A stretch of 64,000 bases of DNA from Eurosta solidaginis (lineage: Eukaryota > Arthropoda > Insecta > Diptera > Tephritidae). Below, piece by piece: positions 44,869 to 56,451 of this stretch. Position 1 is the first letter of the stretch. The number at the start of each line of letters is the position of its first letter. A model generated the notes under the pieces. It worked only from the letters and a program-made list of their open reading frames with translations. It had not been told where the DNA came from and ran no database searches. The stretch is taken from positions 226,462,490-226,526,489 of the forward strand of contig NC_090319.1 in the NCBI RefSeq assembly GCF_040869045.1, written 5' to 3'. The position numbers and the translations under genes were made by a program.

Positions 44869-45060
44869 CTCAGTTATGGCGGGAACTAGATTTTCTATTT
44901 TCTTTGAACTTAGATTCTTGGATTTGTGACGTTTAGTCGGTTTACACCCGGCGCGTATAGTTCTAATTAAATTGTATATTAATAAAATTATAATTACTTT
45001 GGCGAACTTCGCACTCTCTTTTATATAAAGCTGCACTTTAAATAAATCGACTTGGTTATC
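44869..45060 (-). other. Possible exon with splice donor
   Basis: A minus-strand frame with one hydrophobic segment (AKVIIILLIYNLI) followed by a lysine-rich stretch runs into CTGAG/GTAAGT, a strong donor site at 44863-44869. No ATG is seen in frame nearby, and I could not find a matching acceptor or other exons. It may be a host exon or chance. Confidence 0.2.
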
Positions 45061-45766
45061 ACCTCACTCACTTGCAATAATTTTTCAACTGAATTTTTCT
45101 GCTTTCGCAGACTGCAAGCGACCCAACTAGCGACCGTCAGCTTGCCCGCGATCATCACCGAGTATTTGGTATAAACCAACTCGGGTAATTTGGTACGAAT
45201 TGGGCCGAACTTCACTCACACATTCACACTCTTTTCTGGCAATACAGATATCTGTAGATATTTGTGTCATCCTTTGATGGGCTACATACTCAAGTACACT
45301 ATGTAACAAAAAGCAGAAAAAGAAAAGGGCTGCGGTTACAGGCTCGCAACCGCCGATGGTGTTCGTCCCATGGAGCGTTTGCGAAAAAGATTAGCAGCCT
45401 CTTAATTGAAAATACCTTGCCCAACGTGTGGCTTCGTCCCACGACCCCAAGCCGGGCATCATAAAAAAAATCTGGATAATTTGTTTAGTCTATTCTCTGA
45501 CTGATTCTCACTTTTGGTATTCGTTTCTTAGGCTATCCTCGGGTTTGCTCTAATACAAAACACACACCTATATAGCAACAACAAACGACACCCACAAGTA
45601 ATCAAACTGTTAAACAAATTTAACATGCCAATTCACCAATAATAAACTAGTAATAGTAGCCAAGTGTAATATCATGTATACAAATGGTCCATTTGCAACA
45701 GGCCAGACAATTACTAAAAACGTTCTAAAAAAAAAGATTCTAAGCTATAAATATATCCTTTGCATG
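45061..45766. other. Unassigned stretch before the Ty3/Gypsy pol
   Basis: Balanced to AT-rich sequence. Part of it may be the 3' LTR of the minus-strand Ty3/Gypsy element whose pol starts at 45767, but I could not define LTR ends. Confidence 0.35.
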
Positions 45767-46904
45767 CTATACCAACTTCCTTTCAGAGCTGTCTCCTAAT
45801 TCGTACAACGAATTTCCGATTATTTGCAGGACGACGCACTGTACGTGCTTTGGCGCTAACTTAGCGTTATAGTTATCAGCTTGAAAGCCCTGTTTGAAGT
45901 TGCGTCGGTATACCACTTGTCCGACATTGAATTTAACATCTTTCGCACGAGTGTTGTAGACGTTTTCTCCGACCTGGTGTGCTCTCTTTAGTTCATTAAA
46001 CACCTTATTTCTTATAAGTTGATTTCTGTCTGGTCCTATTTTTACATCACATTTTATGTCCTTTAGCGGCCATATTCTGCGAAGAACGTCGTAATCATTT
46101 GTAGCACAGACCGGTTCAAGCGTTCCGCTGCATTCGCTTGAGGGGCGTTGAACGCGGTACGTATGTGCTTTGTGCCGAATTTTTCAAGGAAAGTGGTGAA
46201 GAGCTCGGACACAAATTTTTTCCCTTTATTGGAGTGTACAAATTCGGGTACTCCGAATATATGGAAAACCTCCCTTTCAAGATACTGCACTACCTTGATA
46301 GCAGTGGCACGGTGAATGGGTTTAAGGAACACAAATTTACTAAAGCTAACATCTAATACCCTGCTTACATGCATCAGCTCTTCCATATCCATCCTCGACA
46401 GCGTATCTGGAACATAATTTTGCGATCCCTTGCGATGTTTGATGTTGAAATCGAAAGCCTGTAATTTTGGACTCCACCTGGCTAGTCTACCGCTAAGACC
46501 TTTTTTGCCCATCAACCATTTTAAGCTAGTGTGATCGGTGATGATGGTAAAAGGCAAACCTTCAACATAAGGGCGAAATCGCTTGACGCTGTTACACTGT
46601 AATTTCGTTGTTCTTTCTTTGATTTTGCTGACATATAAGCTATTGGTCGCTCGTTTCTGTCCTTTTCCAATTGGAACAAAACTCCACCCACCCCTTCAGT
46701 CGAAGCGTCACACTGTATATAGAAACGTCTGCGGAAGTCCGGTTTGTCAAAACTGGTATGCTCTTTAAAAGCCTCACTCGCTTCGTCCGTCATTATAAAT
46801 TTCTTTATGTTTTCTTTGGAGAGACAGTCGTGCAGAGGCGCTGCAATAGTCGCGTAGTTTTTAATGAATTTTCGGTACCAGCCTGACATGCCCAAAAACC
46901 GTCG
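45767..46904 (-). pseudogene. Ty3/Gypsy RT end, RNase H and integrase remnant
   Basis: From 46904 downwards: the RT connection RRFLGMSGWYRKFIKNY, RNase H start FYIQCDASTEGVGG, then FTIITDHTSLKWL. A deletion follows that joins RNase H directly to the integrase core. The integrase second Asp reads VHSNKGKKF (Asn in place of Asp), while the Glu remains in NAAERLNRS. A C-terminal chromatin-side segment lies at 46003-45767. The integrase N-terminal finger is missing. Dead. It continues at 51147 across the Transib insertion. Confidence 0.82.
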
Positions 46905-46942
46905 CACAGTGGCGCCTCTACCGTTAAAGCATGGCAAAAATC
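46905..46942 (+). repeat. Left Transib terminus: heptamer plus nonamer-like block
   Basis: CACAGTG, identical to the V(D)J recombination signal heptamer, is followed after 22 bp by GCAAAAATC. That block matches the nonamer consensus at 7 of 9 positions, giving a 23-type spacing. The inverted repeat with the right end covers 13 bp. Confidence 0.75.
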
Positions 46943-47699
46943 AGAAAAATCATGAAAGCATTCGCTAAATCTAATAGATGTTTCTAATAGAGAATTTTTC
47001 AGGGATCAAGAATATACAACTTTTTTTTCACAGAAAATTATAGTTTACCAGGGAGAGCTGCTCAATTTGACCAATTTTCAACATTGGGAAAAATTTGACA
47101 TTTTTCTTCTTTTTCGTTGTATTTGAAATGGTTTTGTGAGTAAATAAGGCGACCGGTTGTCGTTTTCTTGTATAGCACTTAAAGATAATTTAACTAAGGA
47201 TTGAAAAAAAAATGTTTTTTTTTTTGGTAAAAGTTGGCGGATATACCTATTTTTCGAAATGCCTATTTTTAGGCCCTTTTTAAAATTTTGATGGAAAAAA
47301 CAAAAAAATGTTTAAATATGTGCTCCCTCAAATTAACAGTAGTTATTTGTGAAATATTCAGTTACCTAAATGCGTCCAGCTGCAACTTCACTTTTTATAA
47401 ATAGGTATATATAATTCAGTACGGCCGTAAGGTCGTTTTTGTTATTGGAACTTGTTAACAACATACATTTTTTTAGTTACGAATTGTATACCTGAAATTT
47501 ATTTAAATAATTTGATTAGGTATATAAAGCTATCCATCATACAATGCACATTATCATTCGTCTTTTGGAGATTAAGGAACTACATATTCTGTTTACTTAA
47601 ATAAAGTGAATACTATTTTTAAATATAGTTCACAGTTTAATATTTAGTCATATACACTCGAAGCCAATTCTAATATGTATCTAGAAAACTCGAAACTAT

Positions 47700-49439
47700 T
47701 TGCAAATCTACAAAGTCAAGACGGGACTTCGTTAAGGCTATTATGAAAGAATTAGCGAGTGAAACAAGCATTAAAGAAAAGGAAGGCCTGGAAGAAAAAA
47801 TTGCTTTACAATACATTATGATAGAAAGAAATGGAAGGACGTCTATCGTAACAATTCAAAATTTCTAAGTAAGCATGAAAAGTGGCTAGCTGACAAAACT
47901 TTTTTGGACGAAGAAACGCCTAGCACGTCAACCAATCCAACTAGAGGGGGATCAACAAAACCCATAGAAGAGTGTTCTACCTACACAAGGAAAAGGAAGC
48001 TGTTTGATACCACAAAAGCTATGGCCAGGACTCATTTTTCAGAAGCACTGGCTATTAAATATAAAAAAGACGAAGAAAACGTGAAGTCTCATATAACAGA
48101 AGCAGTTGCGGTAGCAAGTCCAGTGCGACTGATGAGGATCAAAAACAGCATTCCCACACCACCAAATGCGCTACCTAGGAAATGCACTCCCGAAGAAGCT
48201 TTGGCGCTGTTTATAGATCTCGGTTTAACGAAGAAAAAATATAATATATTGCGTAAGTCATTATTGCAACGTAATGCCGATATTTTACCATATAAACAAA
48301 GAATATATGTAGACGATGAAACAATTACAGAGAGTAATATGTTTATGGCTTCTGTTGTTCCATTACGCCTAAAAGATGAAGCTTCAGAATATTGGAAAAA
48401 TCCACGTCCGTCATCAACTATATTGTGCCGCCCGATATTATTTAAATACGAGAAGGAATCTTCGGAACTCATAAAGGCTACAGTGAGTGATATAAAAAAT
48501 CAAATTGCCAAATTAGAACCAACAATAATTGAAACTGAAGAGGGGAATGTCATTACAAAAAAGCATGATTTTCTTCTAACAATGGTCGATGGAAAAGTTT
48601 TGAACTTAATAACAAATACGACATCTACAATGAAATGTCCAAGTTGTAAGAAGGGCCAAAAGACTTTGAAAATCTTGATGATTCAATAACTGACGAACTA
48701 AATTATGAGTATGGAATATCTCCTTTGCATGCTAGGATAAGATGTATGGAATTTGTTTTGAAGCTGGCTTATACACTACCACAACAAGGAGAAGTTTTCG
48801 ACGACAATACAACATGTAAGGAGAAACAAAACAGGAGAAAAAAAATAATTCAGGATGCATTCTATAAAGAGATTGGCCTTAGAGTTGACTGTCCAAAGTA
48901 TGGATACGGAAATACAAATGATGGTAACTCCTCAAGAAGATGTTTTGAAAACGATGAAGTGACTGCTCGCATAACAGGAGTTGATAGAGATATTGTGAAA
49001 AGATTGGGAGTAATTTTAAATATTTTAAACTGCCATGAACCAGTTAATGGACCCAAATTTAGAGAATATGCATCTAAAAGTACAGAGTTGCTGCATCAAA
49101 AGTATCCGGAGAAGAAACTTACACTAACGGTACATAAAATTTTAGCACATGGAAAAGATTTAATACAGTACCAGTGCTTACCATTAGGAGAATTGTCAGA
49201 AGAAGACCAAGAATCTAAGAACAAGGACTACAAAAATATAGATGTATGAACACCTGCCAAGTATCACGAGTTTGACAAAACGAGGACCTTTTCAACATGT
49301 TAGCTATCTCTTCTGATCCAGTCATATCATCTATGAGGTATGTAAGAACACAAAAAGATCTTACAGATGCGTGTAGCTCAGAAATGGTTGCTTTGTTAGA
49401 TATATGTTCCAGTGACGATGACTATGTTAAGATAAAATA
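47700..49439 (+). pseudogene. Transib transposase, internally deleted
   Basis: Main frames are 47814-48689 and 48690-49249, with a C-terminal piece to 49439. Recognisable parts: KHEKWLADKTF, EEALALFIDLGL, NPRPSSTILCRPI, TMVDGKV (second catalytic Asp), a CPSC zinc motif, YGYGNTNDGN, HKILAHG and ELSEEDQESKNKDYK (catalytic Glu, as in RAG1). Between LQRNADILP and YKQRIYVDDE a block expected to carry the first catalytic Asp seems to be missing. Frameshifts lie near 47812, 48660 and 49250. The protein cannot be active. Confidence 0.85.
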
Positions 49440-49451
49440 AGTTTCTCACTT

Positions 49452-50275
49452 CTTATCTTACTTACTTACTTACTTAATTGGCGCTTAACCGTCTAAACGG
49501 TTATGGCCGTCCAACAAGGCGCGCCAGTCGCTCCTTCGCTCCGCCAACCGGCGCCAATTGGTCAGACCAAGGGAGTTTAAATCGTTTTCCACCTGGTCCT
49601 TCCAACGGAGTGGGGGCCGCCCTCTACCTCTGCTTCCATAGGCGGGTTCCGATAGAAACACTTTCTTGGCCGGAGCATCATCTTTCATTCGCATAACATG
49701 GCCTAGCCAGCGCAGCCGCTGCGTTTTAATTCGCTGGACTATGTTGATGTCTGCGTATAGCTCGTACAGCTCATCATTAAATCTTCTTCGGTACTCGCCA
49801 TCGCCAACGCGTAGAGGTCCATAAATCTTTCGAAGAACTTTTCTCTCGAACACTCCCAAAGCCGCTTCATCTGCTGTTGTCATGGTCCATGCTTCTGCCC
49901 CATATAGCAGGACGGGTACGATAAGTGACTTGTAGAGTATGATTTTCGTTCGCCAAGAGAGGACTTTACTTTTCAATTGCCTACCTAGTCCAAAGTAGCA
50001 TTTATTGGCAAGATTGATTCTTCGCTGGATTTCAGTGCTGATATTGTTGCTAGTGTTGATGCTGGTTCCCAAATAAACGAAGTCTTTTACTATTTCGAAA
50101 TTATGGCTGCCAACAGTAGCGTGGTTGCCAAGGCGCATATGCGCTGACTCTTTGCTCGATGACAGCAGGTACTTCGTTTTGTCCTCATTCACCATCAAAC
50201 CCATCTTTACCGCTTCTTTTTCCAGCTTGGAGTAAGCAGAACTAACAGCGCGGGTGTTTAGACCGATGATCACAA
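49452..50275 (-). mobile_element. RTE-type LINE fragment inside the Transib
   Basis: A 262-codon minus-strand frame (50273-49485) encodes the C-terminal third of an RTE-like RT: GLMVNEDKTKYLL, YGAEAWT, LRWLGHVMRM, and GRGRPPLRWKDQV. It is 5'-truncated just after where the YADD active site should be. The 3' end is a TAAG-repeat tail (49452-49476). No clear target duplication was found. Confidence 0.85.
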
Positions 50276-50359
50276 CAATGAAAAAGAGATTTACTAATCA
50301 ATTTTGTTACTTTATTGAAAAATAAGATATCTATGTACAAGTTAATTTTTTATTTCAAA

Positions 50360-51020
50360 TAAAAGAATTAATTAATTTAGTAATTTATGAATATATACTT
50401 TTCGTTATTGCATTTCTCTAAAATTTATCAAATTTAAAGCTTAAGCATTTCGCCTTCAAACGAGTATTACATTTTTATAGAAATCGATACGTCTATCGAG
50501 TTTGGTACAAATTGGTAAAGTGGTTACTAAGATCAAACTTTTTAGCATAAATGAGCAGTACCACTCCCCTTTTCCAAAATTCGTTGGCTGTTTAATCTTT
50601 AGCTCAAATAAAATTTCATTGAACCACTTTCAATAACTTTTAGTTATTAATAAAATACATATTTGGCTTGTAAATTAAAAAAAAAAACATGTAAAATTTT
50701 ACGATGAATTTTGAAGCACCTTGTTATTGTGGCACCAAAAACGGACATTTGAGTTTTTTAAGAGTATTGCCATATAAAAGAAACAATACGTCTATCGATT
50801 TTGGTAGTTATTTATTACGTGGCTACTTAGATACAACTTTTTATCATAAGTGGGCAGTGCCACGCTATCTTATCAAAATCATTAGTTTATCTTATTTAAT
50901 GCTTAAATACGTCATTATAAGACAAATATCATTTTATTTTTTTTTTTTTTTTACTAAAACCATTTTGTTTTTGCATTTTTTTAAAAATTTTCGACTTTGA
51001 CGAATTTTTTTGAAGCACCC
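50360..51020. repeat. Diverged tandem repeat in the 3' part of the Transib
   Basis: About 300 bp is repeated imperfectly: ATACGTCTATCGA occurs near 50488 and 50785, each followed about 50 bp later by AGCAGTACCAC or GGCAGTGCCAC. A third partial unit starts near 50960 (GAATTTTTTTGAAGCACC). No protein is encoded. Confidence 0.6.
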
Positions 51021-51134
51021 TGTGACATTCTGAGCTTTCACACAATAAATAACTAGCTTTCATTTGCATTTAAAATTTTTAAAATATCTTCATTCGTTCA
51101 AAAGTTATGAGTTTGCAAAAAAAAAAACTCAAAA

Positions 51135-51146
51135 GGCGCCACTGTG
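51135..51146 (-). repeat. Right Transib terminus
   Basis: GGCGCCACTGTG, i.e. a perfect CACAGTG heptamer on the minus strand. An 11-base A run lies just inside, in the wrong strand sense for a nonamer. Confidence 0.85.
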
Positions 51147-52880
51147 CGTCGGAGCTGCTTCGGGCTCTTTGGCTGTGGGAAATCTCTAACTGCAGCAATT
51201 TGTTTGCGTCTGTTTTTATGCAACAACCACCAACTACAGATCCCAAATACCGAACGTCTTTGAAGCAGAACTTGTTCTTCTCCACATTAATAGTTAATTT
51301 CGTGTCGCGTAGACACTTAGCGACCTTTTCCAATTAAGACATATGTGACTCAAATCTACAGAACAAACTAACAAATCATTAAGGTATACAAATACATAAT
51401 CACGTAAAGCGGCCGGAATGACATTGTCCATAAGCCGACACATACGCTGAGCAGCGTTACACAAACCAAAAGCATAACAGCAAAATGATATAGAGGCCTG
51501 CCAGGAACGGTAAACGCGGTTTTCTTTCTAGATGTTTGCTCCAATGGTATTTGCCAGAAGGCACCTTTCAAGTAAATAGCTGAATGAAATGTGTATTCTG
51601 GAGCCTGCTGAGTATACCATCGATATAAGGGAGTCGATATGCATCATTAACCGTGCGTTCGTTTACCTTCCTGGCGTCTAAGCATAACCAATTTTTAGTG
51701 CCTTTGACAACGAGCGAAATCGGTGAGCTCCAGCTGCTGTTGCTTTCTTTGATTACCCCTAGAGACAACATCCTATCCAACTCGACGAAGATTAGCTTCT
51801 GGATTGCCGGCGAAATCGTATAATGCCTTTGCTTTATTGGTATGTTCTCATTCACCACTTCTATAGTATGCTCTTCAATATCTATTTTTCCTAAACCTAA
51901 TACGGCAAATGAAGGGAATTGCGCTTTTTTCCTATCTAATACGAAATTTTGCTCAGTGGAAAGGTCATGTTGCACTGCATCAAATGAGAGATCACATTCG
52001 GCGGGTACGAGCTCTGAAACCGACCTATCAACCATTCTGTCATTCACTCCTCTCCTAACCACATTCATTCGGAATGCGTGCCAGAAATCGATTCCTAGGT
52101 AAACTTCTTAGGTCAACTCTGGTACTATACGAAACTCGAAGTTTTCCGTTGTGCCATCCCACGTTACTGGTAGGGTGATTACGCCCACTACCCCCGTTTC
52201 ACCACCATTGGCTGTGCGAACATTCTGACCGGATAAGGGAACAACATCACTTTCTGCAAGGAATCCAGGAATTTCATCCTGCCTTTCCCAAGACAGCTCG
52301 CACAGGCTCCTGCGTGTAACAGAGCTAGTGCTGCCTTACTTCCGATAATAGCTCTTGCAAAAAATCTGTTGTCGCCCTTCAATGTGACTATGGTTGTAAT
52401 GACCTTTTTACGTATTCTTTTCAACGTGCGTTGTTTTTCTCGCATTTTCTTTATTTTTCTAAAATTCTTATTCTTTCTCTTAGTTTCTATTTCTTCCAAA
52501 AAATCCGATTTCTTGCTTCTTCATATATTTGTTTTCGTTCATGTAAACTTCTCCCTATACTTCTATTTGGTTTCGCACTTTCAATTATATATTCTTTATA
52601 AGCTACCCGCTTCAAAATCTTCACCCTGGTAATATTTTCTCCTACATTATTCACATTTCCGGGTACTTTTGCTCCTGGCCAGGGTTCTCCGTTCTCCCTG
52701 CCAGCGGCTGGCTTCCCGTCTCAGGTTTAAAAACACAAAAGGACTCGTCACGAACACAAACAAAACATTTCATATTATGAAATGAGGACTTACATCTAGT
52801 ATCTTTTGCCGCTTCTGCTGAATTTTTTACAAAGAAATCCACCGGCATTCCGCAAACAAAACACAACATCAGGTGGAAGG
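51147..52880 (-). pseudogene. Ty3/Gypsy gag end, protease and RT, upstream part
   Basis: From high to low: a gag-end-like cysteine region (CFVC, KCFVC) at about 52880-52651; protease at about 52400-52100 whose D-T-G-A-S reads HAGAC; then RT with KQRHYTISPAIQ, WSSPISLVVK, MKGAFWQIPL and, at 51333-51152, the start of the connection. The YADD region at about 51370 is out of frame. It joins 46904 across the Transib. The gag side is cut by LOA copy C at 52882. Confidence 0.78.
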
Positions 52881-53006
52881 GGGTTAGGTTAAGTTGAACT
52901 GGCCGGTCCATGAGGACGTCACATAGACTGATTGAGTCCGTATTGATACCAGAAATTTGTTTTAATGACCAAACTGACAAACCCCTATCAAAAACCAGGA
53001 CCTATG

Positions 53007-53905
53007 TTATAATATATAAAATAACTCCGTCCTCTTGGCAAATACTAGAAGATTCCTAGGACTTAAGCCACTTGCTGCTTCTGGATCTGACAGCTGTATC
53101 ACTCCTAATAGCTGGAATCTTAGCCTGGCAAGTGCAGGGCACGAGCACAGAACGTGCTCGATCGTTTCCTCCTCCAACCCGCACTTCCTACATCTGCTAT
53201 CACTGACCAAGCCTTATTTAAAGGCATGTGACGCCAGAAGGCAGTGTCCAGTCAGAATACCCGTCATGAGTCTACAGTCCTCTCTTTTTAATGATAGAAG
53301 CAACTTTGTTAGTATAAGGTTGTAAGACCTACACAAAATCTTCGACACTTTACAGCCCCGCGCTTGAACCCACGCCTTTCCCGCTTGGTCGATCATGTGC
53401 ACCTCTCGCCTTCGCTTAATCTCGCCCAATCTAATTAGGACGTCGACGGAGCAAGCTTCAAGGGATACGCCCTTTTTAGCCAGTTCGTCCGCTTTTTCAT
53501 TCCCATCTATTCCCATATGCCCTGGGACCCAATATAGATGTATGCTTCTCCCTGTCCCGATTCTCTCCAGAGACTGCTTACACTCTAACAAGCATTTAGA
53601 TGCTGTGCTATGCGAGATTATTGACTTAATTGCTGCTTGACTGTCAATATGAAAGTTAACACGGTTGCAGCTTAAGCTATTCTCTTCCAGGGTTTCTACT
53701 GCTTTGGTTACGGCTAATATTTCCGCTTGGAAACGGTACACTAATCCGGCAGCCTGTAGGATCTGTTCATTTCCGGATCAGCACAGTATACTGCAGACCC
53801 TACTCCTGCCACTACTTTGGACCCATCTGTGTACACATGTATCGCCTCGTCCGCCATTTGCGCATCCTTGCGCCAACCGTCCACCGCTATTATGGCTTTA
53901 AGAGG
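53007..53905 (-). pseudogene. LOA RNase H (copy C)
   Basis: The best RNase H of the family in the window: HVYTDGSKVVAG, FQAEILAVTKA, FHIDSQAAIK and WVPGHMGIDGNEKADELAK keep all expected acidic residues. A CRKCG...H-type C-terminal finger lies at about 53200-53130. The frame breaks at about 53740 and 53213. At 53905 it is fused to RT sequence by a deletion. Confidence 0.85.
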
Positions 53906-56422
53906 TATGTTGTTTTTTGTGTGGCTTTCCACCAAACAAGAACTCCATAGTATAGAATAGGGCTTACAATCGCTGTAAAAGTCCAATGAGAAAGAAAGGG
54001 CGATAAGCCCCACGTACACCCCAGCATTCTTTTACATGCATAGAGTGCCGTTGAGGCCTTCTCACCCTCTCCTTCACGTTGAGCTTCCATGACAGTTTAC
54101 TGTCTAGGATGATTCCTAGATAATTTGTGCAAGGTTTCTCCTGTAAGTTCACCTCTCCTTATTTAGGCCTGGTCCAGTTTGGGACCTTGTACCTCTTTGT
54201 AAACAAGACCGTATCCGTCTTCTCCGCATTGACCTTCAACCCGACATTAGATGCCCAGGTATGAATATCCCGAAGCACCCGATCCATCAAAGAACTAATC
54301 GTTGGAAGGCACTTTCCACTTATGACAATTGCAACGTCATCTGCGTAAGCCGTAAGTTTTACGAGTCCCTCATCGAATCGCCTGAGCAGTTGGTTGATGA
54401 CCAGCGTCCACAGCAGAGGTGATAGCACCCCTCCCTGCGGCGTGCCTCTGTCCACTGATTTCTTGGCCTCGCACAATCCCCATTGTGATGTAATCTTTCT
54501 GCAATTTAACATGCAGCCGATCCATCTGATTAAGGCAGGATGTACCTTAATGTAATTAAGACCATCCGTAATCGCACATTTATATTCCAGGGATTTCTCT
54601 ATGCTTATTACCACCCTATGCAATGCGGTGTCTACTTACTTGCCTTTGGTGTACACATGCTGTGTTGTGGAGAGCAGCTTTTCATCCACGTTGGACTTTA
54701 TGTACACATCTATCAGCCTCTCAACGGTTTTGAGCAGAAATGATGTTAAGCTAATGGGTCTATAGTCTTTGGAATACACGTGACTGATCTTCCCCGCCTT
54801 TGGTAGGAAAGCTACACGAGCAGTTCCCCAAGAGTACGGTACATGATTCAGCCTTATTCACCCATCGAATATTATTTTAAGCCATTCCACGACCGTCATA
54901 CTTGAAACTTGTAGCCTGGCCGGGAATATAACGTCTGGGCCCGGCGATTTAAACTTAGAAAACTTTTCACTGCCCATTCTATCTTGGTATCGGTCACCAA
55001 GCTCGGCCCTACTAGCTCCGTGATCGAAGTGTGAGTGATGTCTGCTGGCTCTTCTAAACCGTGTCCCAATGGGAAATGTGTGTTGAGAAGCACCTCATGG
55101 GATTCCCCACTATTATGTCACCATTCCCCGTTCTCTTTTTTTATTAGTCCCTGGACTATGTTTCACCTTGCTAGGACTTTTTTCAACCGTGCTGTTTCGC
55201 TGGAGAACTCTATGTCCGCACAGAAGCTTTTCCATGAGTTTCTCTTCGCCCTGGTAATTTCAAGCTTGTAGATCCTCAGTAGTTCCCTGTTCTTGTCCCA
55301 ACACGCTTCGCTTTCCGCGGTCTTTGCAAGCTTAAAAATTTCTTTTACCTGTCTTCTTAGAAGACTCAGCTCATTGCTCCACCATGGCGGCTTTGCTTTT
55401 CCTCTGAATCTTCTTAGAGGGCAAGCTTTGTTATACGCAGTCATAAGCGTCCTTGTTAGGAATTCATTCGACTCCTCCAGTTCCTCCGCATTGGCAACCT
55501 CTTTGGGTTGTCCCAGTTTTGTTTCGACATGTTTCTGGAATTTAGTCCAGTTTGTTGACACAGGGTTTCTAAAGGTTCCTCCCTTCTCTACCCTCTTTAG
55601 GGGGTGCTGAAACTGATATACGCATGGTCGGAGAAGGATGGTCTACCAAGAACCATCCAATCATACCTTGATATATCACATTCGGAGCTCAATGTAATAT
55701 CCAGAACATTGCTGAATGTTGGACCAATGTATGTAGGGACATTTCCCCTGTTGGCTATCTGCAAATTGGTTTGCAGAATGTAACAAAATAGAGATTCGCC
55801 TCTCTCGTTCGTATCTGCTCCTCCCCACACATTGCGGTGCGCATTTGCATCTGCGCCTATGACCAACCGCCCTTTGCGCCCTTCCTGTTGTACCAGCCTT
55901 TTGCACTCCATCGGTGGAACCTCCGCAGCATGGACCATGTAGCAGGACGCCAGGATAAATGCCTGCTTATTCTTTTGCTCAACGGCCTCCGCTACGAGGT
56001 CCTCAGCGGTGTAAGTAGGCAGCATATATGAATGCAGCTGTTTCCTTACCATTACTACAGCTCGCACCCGTCCTTCTGTTTGCGCGTAGTAAACGTGAAA
56101 CCCGCCCGCGCTATGTCAAGAAACCTTTCCTCCCAATGAGAGCCACGGCTCCTGGATCAGCGCCATGTCAAACGAACCCTCCCTAAGGGTTAGGAGGAGT
56201 TCGCTCGATGCCACTTTACTGTGTTGGAGGTTTATCTGTAGGACTCGCAGCACAATTGGGCTGCTTGTCCCCCTCCAGCACTTTCGTCGTGACGTCGTCG
56301 TCCTCCCCTTGCCTTTTCGGTTTAGAGTACTCGAGGCCCCCTTCAGCCTCTCGTAACTGTTGTGCCGGATGTTCCTCTGTGCGAGTCACAGCACCATTTG
56401 GCTTTTGGTCCTCTTCTAACAC
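53906..56422 (-). pseudogene. LOA ORF2 endonuclease and RT (copy C)
   Basis: RT with GTPQGGVLSPLLW and YADD lies at about 54623-54159, and its N-terminal region at 55093-54900. The endonuclease linker is at 55561-55163, and the endonuclease at 56067-55597 and up to 56422. Many frameshifts, and a deletion near 54585 compared with copy A. Confidence 0.82.
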
Positions 56423-56451
56423 CTTCGTGGTGACGTTGACTTCGCCCTCGT

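Larger units (their letters stand above)
46905..51146 (+). mobile_element. Transib DNA transposon (RAG1-related) with RSS-like ends
   Basis: The ends are CACAGTGGCGCC (46905-46916) and its reverse complement (51135-51146). CGTCG is duplicated on both sides (46900-46904 and 51147-51151). The host Ty3/Gypsy frame is restored when the element and one CGTCG are removed. 5-bp GC-rich target duplications and CACWRTG ends are the hallmarks of Transib. It holds a defective transposase and a later RTE LINE fragment. Confidence 0.92.

Noticed and set aside
50704..51000. 98-codon plus-strand frame ending in phenylalanines
   Set aside because: It runs through a T run in the repeated Transib 3' region; the sister repeat does not keep the frame.
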